DNA from: a virus
IMG/VR virus record: IMGVR_UViG_3300032213_002871
Coordinates: 1 to 33,933 of that record
Direction: 5' to 3' (one strand)
DNA: 33,933 bases
Numbering within the stretch: the stretch's first letter is position 1; each line of letters opens with the position of its first letter. The position numbers were made by a program, and so were the translations under genes. Below the pieces are notes generated by a model, which worked only from the letters and a program-made list of their open reading frames with translations, was not told the DNA's origin and did not search any database. Shown piece by piece: positions 16,429-22,281 of this stretch.

Positions 16429-17349
16429 TTATTTTCCTCCATTAGCTTGTCCGCGATCGGGCTGTGCCAATGATGCGGGAGATGTTTCTCCTCTTTTATC
16501 CGGGGTCGTCTCTTGAACCAGCTCAATTTGATTTCCCTCCTTATTATGTTGTGTTGTTTGTGTTTTAAAATCCCAAATTGATTTTCGTTGACCTTCTTTG
16601 ATTAACTCAACTACCGCCGCTTCTATAGCAGTCTTCACCGCATAAGTACCCGGTTCGTTTATTGTTAAACCAGCTTCAGCTTCAAATGCTTTAGTTCCCA
16701 GATCAAAGAATTTAAACGCTGTGGTACTATCGCTGCTACTTAATATGGTTTTTTGCACTGTTACGCTGATAAGAACTTTACCGGTGTTTACACTAACGGC
16801 TCTTAAACTAACTGTAACAATATCTTCACTATACTGAGTTTGAGTGCCTATACCCAACCATCTAGCACCAACTCCACCCGACTTAGTACTAGAATCATAG
16901 CCAATGATACCACCTTCTATAATCATACCAGCAAATTGCATAGGCATTAAAGGTCTGGCATTGTTACCTTCGTAAGCCTCCCTCATTTGTCGGATAATTA
17001 ATCTTTCTTTTGTCAGGTTATCTATTCCCACTCGCTCAACTACTTCGAACCATTGACCTCGTCCTACATCTTGCAGTGCCTTAATAAGAAACGATTCTGC
17101 TCCTTGGGTTACCGCAGTACTCAAACTTGCAATATTTTGTAGGGGTCTTCTTTGTCCAGTTTTATCTTGAAAACTGTATACTGCCACACTGATCGGTTTT
17201 CCTGCTGCAGGGGGTGGTACACTGTCAAATTCTTTTTGAAGTACATTTTTAGTAACTTCTGGCGGCGCGTCTAAGTCTCCTGCCAATTGATGTATTGCAC
17301 ATCCATTTAGCAAACTTACCATTGTTAGGACTATTAATTTATTCTTCAT
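16429..17349 (-). CDS. csgG: CsgG curli secretion channel lipoprotein
   Basis: 306 aa, the outer-membrane pore of curli (type VIII) secretion. A lipoprotein signal peptide ends in LLNGC (Cys17). Clear CsgG family blocks are SVAVYSFQDKTGQ, LSTAVTQGAESFLIKALQD, FEVVERVGIDNLTKERLIIR, IEGGIIGYDSSTKSGGVGARW and GIGTQTQYSEDIVTVSLRAV; the last ones match E. coli CsgG closely. The channel-constriction loop is GQRRPLQNIASLSTAV, different from the Y/N/F set of E. coli. A tail of about 45 residues after the CsgG domain is charged and Gln/Pro-rich. It is 2 nt downstream of csgF without a Shine-Dalgarno, implying translational coupling. Confidence 0.96.
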   Translation of the reverse strand: MKNKLIVLTMVSLLNGCAIHQLAGDLDAPPEVTKNVLQKEFDSVPPPAAGKPISVAVYSFQDKTGQRRPLQNIASLSTAVTQGAESFLIKALQDVGRGQWFEVVERVGIDNLTKERLIIRQMREAYEGNNARPLMPMQFAGMIIEGGIIGYDSSTKSGGVGARWLGIGTQTQYSEDIVTVSLRAVSVNTGKVLISVTVQKTILSSSDSTTAFKFFDLGTKAFEAEAGLTINEPGTYAVKTAIEAAVVELIKEGQRKSIWDFKTQTTQHNKEGNQIELVQETTPDKRGETSPASLAQPDRGQANGGK

Positions 17350-17351
17350 AA

Positions 17352-17816
17352 TTAAAATTGGAATTGTCCTAATGGAACAGTAATTTCAGAATTAACTCCG
17401 GGCCCATTTACTGTTAGTTTAATAGTGCCAGCCAAAGAATCTTTGACCCAACTAATAGTTGTATTAGTTGCTTTATCAAACGTAAAAGACCCTGAATCCG
17501 ACCCCCCACTTGCAAACATGGCTGTGGCCAAATTTTGGCTTATCTGTGCATAAATTCTAGACTCTAAATTGTTTAGAAATTTATTTAAATTGGTGTTTTT
17601 TTCATCAGCCTTGATTTTGTCCAGTTCGGATTGTACTTTATCTGCTATAGCTTTACGTCTAGTAGATTCTTGATTTTCAATGGTCAATATATGACTACTA
17701 AGCCCTATCCCGCTAAAGCTAGGATTTTTAAATGAAAAATCTGACAAAGGCGCTGATAAAACGACAATAGGCGCCGTAATGGCACCTATTAACAGGTATT
17801 TTATTGTTTTTATCAT
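17352..17816 (-). CDS. csgF: CsgF curli assembly protein
   Basis: 154 aa with a signal peptide (about 1-21) and then the CsgF signature DFSFKNPSFSGIG (26-38), close to the TFQFRNPNFGG of E. coli CsgF. That N-terminal segment inserts into the CsgG pore and forms a second constriction. The C-terminal domain (YAQISQNLATAMF and ISWVKDSLAGTIKLTV) aligns with the family pattern. CsgF couples export to nucleation at the cell surface. It is the first gene of the operon, with a strong GGGAG Shine-Dalgarno and a T4-type late promoter motif just upstream. Confidence 0.93.
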   Translation of the reverse strand: MIKTIKYLLIGAITAPIVVLSAPLSDFSFKNPSFSGIGLSSHILTIENQESTRRKAIADKVQSELDKIKADEKNTNLNKFLNNLESRIYAQISQNLATAMFASGGSDSGSFTFDKATNTTISWVKDSLAGTIKLTVNGPGVNSEITVPLGQFQF

Positions 17817-17832
17817 TCTTTTGCTCCCTTAG

Positions 17833-17840
17833 TATTTAAA
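17833..17840 (-). promoter_or_regulatory. T4-type late promoter motif of the curli operon
   Basis: TTTAAATACTAAGGGAG: TTTAAATA matches TATAAATA in seven of eight positions and runs on as CT, as in T4 late promoters. It lies 16 nt before the csgF ATG, with AAGGGAG in between, so this late transcript would carry a short leader with a normal ribosome-binding site. Confidence 0.6.
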
Positions 17841-17867
17841 GAGAACAGAAAGAAATAATCTGCCTAG

Positions 17868-18167
17868 TTATTCTTTGTAGCGATTTACAATTTCGTCATA
17901 AAAACTGTCTAGGTCACCATTGAATCTACCCTTGAGAAAAGGGGCAGCTTCGGTACAATACTTAAAATTTTTCTTATTAAGCTGGCTAATAAAATCGCTG
18001 TGCTGTTGTTTGTAGCTTTCCAACGCAGGAAGTTCCATAATGGGCACTTGATCTACTACACAAAAAGCTGTAATATCCTGCCCGTTATGATGAAAAGTTT
18101 CTAATTCTAATACAGTATAGTTTTCTTTAAGAGCTTCTGCGGCTTCTTTGCCCATAATTATATGCAT
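17868..18167 (-). CDS. conserved phage protein, 99 aa
   Basis: A 99-aa soluble protein starting MHIIMGKEAAEALKENYTVLELETF. I have a sense that related proteins occur in T4-like aquatic phages, but know no function. It overlaps the GGCT-like gene upstream by 10 nt, so the two are co-translated. Aromatic residues and a DSFYDEIVNRY C-terminus suggest a compact alpha/beta fold. It has no membrane segment, signal or metal motif. Confidence 0.68.
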   Translation of the reverse strand: MHIIMGKEAAEALKENYTVLELETFHHNGQDITAFCVVDQVPIMELPALESYKQQHSDFISQLNKKNFKYCTEAAPFLKGRFNGDLDSFYDEIVNRYKE

Positions 18168-18577
18168 TCTTCTAATTCCTCTAGTGCTCCAACAATTTGT
18201 GATATCGTCATATCATGCTGGGAATACCCCTCTACTACCATGTCTAAATAGCTGCGGCTAGGAAGTCCATAGTCATAATAATCTTTCATATAATATATCA
18301 TTGCACGAATGTTGTGACCATTATAAGCTACATCAACTTCTTTTTTTCCGTAAAAATGTGGATATCCTTCAAGCGCATCCAGACTGCGTTCACATTCTTC
18401 AGTAATGTCCCATAATGCACAGACCATTCGACTCTGCGGATCAACTACAGCATCACAAAAATGCTTAAATGCCAGCTTATGACCACCCAGGACCACAGAG
18501 CCTAGACTTTTTGCAGCAGGGCAACGTTGTGCCATACTGTTTTTATTGGAATTCATTCCGTATGCAAGATAAAACAT
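18158..18577 (-). CDS. gamma-glutamylcyclotransferase-like (AIG2/GGCT fold) protein
   Basis: 139 aa with the family start FYLAYGMN (2-9), where the YGxN loop binds the gamma-glutamyl group, and the acid residue E70 in LDALEGYPHFYGK, the catalytic position. The central WDITEE and DYYDYGLPSRSYLDMVV at the end are typical of phage versions, which often form hydrolases of unknown substrate. The length is normal for the family. A TATAAT (18587-18592) lies 9 nt upstream of the start but a -35 box is not convincing. Reaction on glutathione-related compounds is possible but unproven. Confidence 0.82.
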   Translation of the reverse strand: MFYLAYGMNSNKNSMAQRCPAAKSLGSVVLGGHKLAFKHFCDAVVDPQSRMVCALWDITEECERSLDALEGYPHFYGKKEVDVAYNGHNIRAMIYYMKDYYDYGLPSRSYLDMVVEGYSQHDMTISQIVGALEELEECI

Positions 18578-18594
18578 ATTATTTCTATTATAGA

Positions 18595-19125
18595 TTAAAG
18601 ATCAGTCAGACTATGTCGACTGACTGCATCTTGTATAGCCTGCGCCTGACTAACTGCATCGGCTAATGCGTTGTGTAACATCGACCCACCTTTTCGTGTG
18701 TCGCCCAGTGCTTTAAGCAGAGTGCGGCTATCACGTATAGTATAATATTGCCAAGGAGCAGGTTTCCCCAGTTGTCTATATAAGTTCTCAAGTATAACAA
18801 TATCAAACACCGGACCTTGTGCCCAAATTCGATTAGCACCCACTACAAATTTATTCAATGCTCGAGTAAACTCCCCAAGGGATATACGATCGTATTCCCC
18901 CAGTGCTTCTTCCCTTACTTCTTCACTTTGTGTGCCCCACCAAGCTACAGTGCCTTCGTCAACATTTCGACCCAAAGCAATTTGTTCGTCAACATTAATA
19001 CGAAAATAAATGCCGTCATCCATTTCTTGTTCGGGATCAAACGGATTAAATTTAATTGCGCCGAAAGTAAGTATCACGCTGTCTGGACTAGTAGCCAGCG
19101 TTTCCAAATCTAACATGATATCCAT
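18595..19125 (-). CDS. DEDDh 3'-5' exonuclease (Rv2179c-like)
   Basis: A 176-aa 3'-5' exonuclease of the DEDDh superfamily. Exo I DxE is D6-E8 (MLDLETLA), Exo II aspartate D108 lies in GPVFDIVILENLY, and Exo III His151/Asp156 lie in HNALADAVSQA. NVDEGTVAWW and the short length match the Rv2179c-like group common in T4-like phages. It is expected to trim RNA or DNA 3' ends; the substrate is not defined. The start ATG follows the clpS stop by one base, so both are transcribed together. Confidence 0.9.
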   Translation of the reverse strand: MDIMLDLETLATSPDSVILTFGAIKFNPFDPEQEMDDGIYFRINVDEQIALGRNVDEGTVAWWGTQSEEVREEALGEYDRISLGEFTRALNKFVVGANRIWAQGPVFDIVILENLYRQLGKPAPWQYYTIRDSRTLLKALGDTRKGGSMLHNALADAVSQAQAIQDAVSRHSLTDL

Positions 19126-19126
19126 A

Positions 19127-19441
19127 TTAAGCCTCAGGTTCGAGTTTAACTACTAATGGAAATCCGTTGTTTCGAGCCAGCATAGTTACTTCTACACCTT
19201 TTTGCTCAGCCATTTCATATGGCATAGTGGCAACCACCGCAGATCCTTCTTTATGGACTTTTATAGTCATTTCTTCTGCGTCGATCTGATTATAATTGAA
19301 AACAATGACCAATGTCTCTACTACAAATTCTTGAGTAGTAACTTCGTCATTAATGTAAATCACATTGTATCGGACCGGCTCTGGAATGTCTGACTTAGGT
19401 TTGATTTTTGATACAATTTTTGGTTCTGCAGTAGTTGTCAT
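19127..19441 (-). CDS. clpS: ClpS N-degron adaptor
   Basis: A 104-aa adaptor that delivers N-degron substrates to the ClpA/ClpP protease. The core RYNVIYINDEVTTQEFVVETL aligns with E. coli [20 protein letters not shown]. N31 and D32 match N34/D35 and H63 (KVHKEGS) matches H66, the residues that bind the N-terminal amine and side chain. Q37 stands where E. coli has the gatekeeper M40, which may alter which N-terminal residues are accepted. The N-terminal tail, which enters ClpA, is short and charged. It is not next to a clpA. It has its own sigma-70-like promoter inside the hsp20 3' end. Confidence 0.92.
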   Translation of the reverse strand: MTTTAEPKIVSKIKPKSDIPEPVRYNVIYINDEVTTQEFVVETLVIVFNYNQIDAEEMTIKVHKEGSAVVATMPYEMAEQKGVEVTMLARNNGFPLVVKLEPEA

Positions 19442-19448
19442 ATTTTAA

Positions 19449-19469
19449 AAGGGATTTTTTAGATCCCTT
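19449..19469 (-). terminator. hairpin between hsp20 and clpS (weak terminator or 5' UTR element)
   Basis: On the minus strand AAGGGAT, loop CTAAAAA, ATCCCTT forms a 7-bp stem followed by only a short T stretch. It could end hsp20 transcripts or cap the start of the clpS mRNA, since the -10 box is directly next to it. Confidence 0.4.
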
Positions 19470-19498
19470 ATTATATTACTTCGTAAAAGAAATTGCAA
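19470..19498 (-). promoter_or_regulatory. sigma-70-like promoter of clpS
   Basis: TTGCAA (19493-19498), 17 nt, TATAAT (19470-19475) on the minus strand, inside the last codons of hsp20. The transcription start would fall in the hairpin region, giving a leader of about 20 nt. Confidence 0.55.
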
Positions 19499-19922
19499 TC
19501 TTTTTGGGCTTTTGTTCTTCAGGAACATGAAGTTCAAGTGCTACACTAAGAACACCGTTCTTAACTGTGGCACCACGGACTTCAATATTTTCAGCCAATG
19601 GAAAATTGCGGGTAAAATTACGAGCACTAATACCTTTGTGCAGATATTTCGGTGATTCACCTTCAGTCTTTGGACGTTCACCTTTGACAGTAAGAACATT
19701 GTCTTTTAGTTCTACACCAAGGTCTTCCTCAGAAAAACCTGCCACTGCAACTTCAACCACAAAATGTGTATCATCCAATTGTATAACATTATGTGGTGGA
19801 TAGTTATCGCCACCGCGGCTATTGGCAAATGTACGATTGAGTTCTTCAAACATACGGTCAAAGCCGATAGCATGGCGTGCAAGCGAAGGAAGGTCGATGG
19901 TGTGAATAGAAAATTGTGTCAT
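19476..19922 (-). CDS. Hsp20 small heat shock protein
   Basis: 148-aa small heat-shock protein. An N-terminal arm with FDRMFEELNRTFANS (21-35) is followed by the alpha-crystallin domain (about 42-135: VIQLDDTHFVVEVAVAGFSEEDL and the family ATVKNGVLSVAL) and the C-terminal I-x-I motif (KIAISF). The length matches bacterial IbpA types. Phage Hsp20 genes are common in T4-like cyanophages and are thought to aid virion protein folding. A strong AAAGGAG Shine-Dalgarno and a sigma-70-like promoter at 19997-20025 precede it. Confidence 0.93.
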   Translation of the reverse strand: MTQFSIHTIDLPSLARHAIGFDRMFEELNRTFANSRGGDNYPPHNVIQLDDTHFVVEVAVAGFSEEDLGVELKDNVLTVKGERPKTEGESPKYLHKGISARNFTRNFPLAENIEVRGATVKNGVLSVALELHVPEEQKPKKIAISFTK

Positions 19923-19996
19923 TTTTAATCTCCTTTATTAAGCAAAATTATGACAATTGAAATGTAGACCCCACCCGGGCATCTACACAACTATTT

Positions 19997-20025
19997 ATTA
20001 TATAGAAATCAAAACTATTAATCAA
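19997..20025 (-). promoter_or_regulatory. sigma-70-like promoter of hsp20
   Basis: TTGATT (20020-20025), 17 nt, TATAAT (19997-20002). It overlaps the 3' end of the upstream 89-aa gene. The leader of about 65-70 nt holds a small inverted repeat GTAGA...TCTAC (19964-19986) around a C/G-rich loop and the AAAGGAG. The wider stretch TATAATAAATAG also resembles the late motif, so both early and late use are possible. Confidence 0.6.
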
Positions 20026-20287
20026 TCGATTTGGGGGGATTCATTGGTTCTATTAGACTCCAGTGAGAAGCACTGTAGCTAGTAGGCTCAAATGTTAGAG
20101 CAAAAAACGAGTAAGTTTCGATGTCGTCAAACATTACTCGTTTAGTTAGTTTATGAATTTTAGTTTTATAAGGGATATTGTACTTGTCACTCCAGACGTG
20201 TAAATCCCTGTTTATTAAATGAATTACCAGTTCTGTTCTTACTTTGCTTCTATCATCTTTAGCTGTCAAACGAAACTCAACATACAT
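20018..20287 (-). CDS. hypothetical protein, 89 aa
   Basis: An 89-aa protein (MYVEFRLTAKDD) with beta-strand-like alternation and no membrane segment. Its ATG shares one base with the stop of the bS21 gene, so it is translated behind bS21. I do not recognise it. The last codons overlap the hsp20 promoter. Confidence 0.6.
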   Translation of the reverse strand: MYVEFRLTAKDDRSKVRTELVIHLINRDLHVWSDKYNIPYKTKIHKLTKRVMFDDIETYSFFALTFEPTSYSASHWSLIEPMNPPKSID

Positions 20288-20526
20288 CAGTATAGCTTCT
20301 TAGGTAGTTGTTGTGCTTCTAATTTTTTTTGCCAGCGATTCTTTGCTGCACTAATTTTCTTTTTTCTAGTTGTAGTGGGTTTTTCATAAAACTCTTTTTC
20401 TTTAAGAGTTTGTAAGATACCAGAATCTGACACTTTTTTCTTAAACTTTCGAATGGATTTTTCTATGTTATCATCTTTGACATAGACCGTTAATCCTCTA
20501 GATTTTCTAGATCTGTCAAAACTCAT
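20287..20526 (-). CDS. rpsU: ribosomal protein bS21 (phage-encoded)
   Basis: A 79-aa homologue of small-subunit ribosomal protein bS21. The core EKEFYEKPTTTRKKKISAAK matches the E. coli RREFYEKPTTERKR region, and the N-terminal GLTVYVKDDNIEKSIRKFKKK matches the first helix. ATG at 20526 is chosen because AAGGAAG precedes it; a TTG at 20532 is less likely. bS21 sits near the anti-Shine-Dalgarno end of 16S rRNA and affects mRNA start selection, so a phage copy could tilt host ribosomes toward phage messages. It may matter here because several of this phage's genes seem to be leaderless. Confidence 0.94.
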   Translation of the reverse strand: MSFDRSRKSRGLTVYVKDDNIEKSIRKFKKKVSDSGILQTLKEKEFYEKPTTTRKKKISAAKNRWQKKLEAQQLPKKLY

Positions 20527-20794
20527 TATCAACTTCCTTGAGCCATTCTAAAGTATCTCGTTGAGTGTAATTTCTAAAATCGTAGACATGGTTGGGCTTT
20601 GTCATAGCTCTGATACCTTCAAACCACTGAATGTCATTCATGTTGTCATGATAGAGATAAATGTCATAATTCTTATCTCCTAAATTATCAAGTAAAAATT
20701 GTATTTGTTCGCCAGTCCAATTGCAATTTCTAATTAGAACTTTAGGGATAGATTTTTCGTATTCTACGTCTGGCGGTGTAATAAATCTGGGCAT
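20516..20794 (-). CDS. conserved phage protein, 92 aa
   Basis: A 92-aa acidic protein (MPRFITPPDVEYEKSIPKVLIRN). Patterns such as CNWTGEQIQFLLDNLGDKNYDIYLYHD and TLEWLKEVDNEF recall a small conserved protein found near bS21 in T4-like phages, function unknown. It starts one base after the methyltransferase stop and overlaps the bS21 gene by 11 nt. Confidence 0.7.
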   Translation of the reverse strand: MPRFITPPDVEYEKSIPKVLIRNCNWTGEQIQFLLDNLGDKNYDIYLYHDNMNDIQWFEGIRAMTKPNHVYDFRNYTQRDTLEWLKEVDNEF

Positions 20795-20795
20795 A

Positions 20796-21575
20796 TTATT
20801 TCTTTGCTGTAATCATTAAGTGCCATCCTAGGGCACGTTCTAAAATCTTAAACAATTCCGGTGGCATAGCTTCAAACCAAGGTTGCTTAACATACTCATA
20901 TTTAACATAATGTTCTATATTCCACGGAAAAATAAAATCTTGCTCAACATGAACATTATCAAAATCTCTGAACAATTCTCTTGCTTCTTGTTTGGTATAT
21001 GTCATAGCCTGTGGACAATTATCCTGTGCTTCAGGTTGATCCCATCCTGCTTCGATCATGATATTTTTCCAGCTATTTTTAGCATATAACATGCACTTAA
21101 TTTCACCGCCGGGCGCTAACAAGTTAGGCAAACATGCTACTACCCTGTCGGGTCGGGGTGCATGGTGTATGACCCCAAAGCTATAAATCAAATCAAACTT
21201 TTCATGCGGGTCGAATACGTGATTTAATTCTTCCGCGTTGCATTCAATGAATTCCCCCTGCAGACCGAACACTTCAAATCGAGTACGTGCTAGCTTAATG
21301 CTTTCATAGCTTAAATCAACTCCGGTATATTTTGCCCCAGCTCGAGCAAAGTTTGTAGCATCGGTGCCTATTCCGCAGCCAATTTCAAGCACACGTTTTC
21401 CCTTCCATCGGTCAAATTCTGGAAAAGTATAGTTGTGCGGTTCGTTGGCGTACCTACGAGCTTCGACTTCGTCGAAATATTCTTTTGTTCCGATCGGACT
21501 CCGACTATGTCGTATATTACAAGGTCTATTATTCCAATAAGTTCTGATTTGTTCAAGTAGCTGGTGGTTGTTCAT
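20796..21575 (-). CDS. class I SAM-dependent methyltransferase
   Basis: 259 aa. After a family-typical N-terminus (YWNNRPCNIRHS, residues 13-24) comes motif I VLEIGCGIGTDATNF (62-76), the acidic VDLSYESI (86-93), FIECNAEEL and FDLIYSFGVIHHAPRP. The C-terminal half has a tryptophan-rich segment (WKNIMIEAGWDQPEAQ). Members of this group lie in glycan and small-molecule clusters of bacteria and phages. It overlaps the upstream GT2 gene by 23 nt, so it may methylate the product of that transferase. Confidence 0.87.
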   Translation of the reverse strand: MNNHQLLEQIRTYWNNRPCNIRHSRSPIGTKEYFDEVEARRYANEPHNYTFPEFDRWKGKRVLEIGCGIGTDATNFARAGAKYTGVDLSYESIKLARTRFEVFGLQGEFIECNAEELNHVFDPHEKFDLIYSFGVIHHAPRPDRVVACLPNLLAPGGEIKCMLYAKNSWKNIMIEAGWDQPEAQDNCPQAMTYTKQEARELFRDFDNVHVEQDFIFPWNIEHYVKYEYVKQPWFEAMPPELFKILERALGWHLMITAKK

Positions 21576-22281
21576 CTTTAATCTTATATGCTAGTTTAGT
21601 GACCCAATCTATTAGGTCTTTTTGTCTGTCAGGATGTGCGTAATCTTCGGGGTTTGTTGGATCTTTACCATCGGCAGCATAACTTTGTTCTTTAAATGTT
21701 TCGTCATTATTACCACCAGTAACGTCTGCGCGATCATGATATACTTGTACAGGAATATTTAATAACCTACCAACAGGAGCAGTGACATTGTATATCCACC
21801 AGTCACTGTGATTTACTGGACTAATACATCCAAAGAATTCAATCCATGATCTTGGTATAATAGGAAACAGTGCAAATGGATGGTTCATAGTGACACAGGG
21901 CATTCTTAATAATCCAAAGAACCCGTTGTGTTTATAAATTTCCTCGTCCCAGTTATCAGTGAGCATAAGAGCATCGTCATTCCAGAACATAATCCAATCG
22001 CCTGATGCTTGAGTGCCTAGCATATTTACATACTTGTATAATCTCAAATAACCGTGACGTTCGCTTTCAAATACTTTTGTAGTTGTACCGCATTGTTCGA
22101 CAAATGGATGCCAAGTGGTACTAAAGAATTCCCTGCTTTCGTCATCGTCATCATCGTAGGCAATTAATATTTCAATTTGACTAGGATCTTTTGCAGTACT
22201 TAAAAGGCTGCTTACGCTTTTGATTACTGCTTCAGTTCTTTTTCTAGTAGGTAATAAAATAGATATCTTAGGTTTTTTCAT
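21553..22281 (-). CDS. family-2-like glycosyltransferase (GT-A fold)
   Basis: 242 aa from the ATG at 22281; an upstream in-frame TTG at 22305 is less likely. The GT-A start PKISILLPTRKRTEAVIKS (4-22), the acidic strand end ILIAYDDDDDESREFF (38-53) and FWNDDALMLTDNW (99-111), with the NDD in place of the usual DxD metal site, support the call. It overlaps the upstream membrane gene by 14 nt. The sugar and acceptor are unknown. Together with the methyltransferase behind it, it could decorate a virion or host surface glycan. Confidence 0.8.
   Translation of the reverse strand: MKKPKISILLPTRKRTEAVIKSVSSLLSTAKDPSQIEILIAYDDDDDESREFFSTTWHPFVEQCGTTTKVFESERHGYLRLYKYVNMLGTQASGDWIMFWNDDALMLTDNWDEEIYKHNGFFGLLRMPCVTMNHPFALFPIIPRSWIEFFGCISPVNHSDWWIYNVTAPVGRLLNIPVQVYHDRADVTGGNNDETFKEQSYAADGKDPTNPEDYAHPDRQKDLIDWVTKLAYKIKDEQPPAT

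Noticed and set aside
18587-18592. TATAAT before the GGCT-like gene as another leaderless promoter
   Set aside because: The distance to the ATG is 9 nt and no convincing -35 box is found, so it was not counted in the leaderless set.
19923-19996. RNA thermometer in the hsp20 leader
   Set aside because: The leader has a small inverted repeat, but nothing in it pairs convincingly with the AAAGGAG Shine-Dalgarno.
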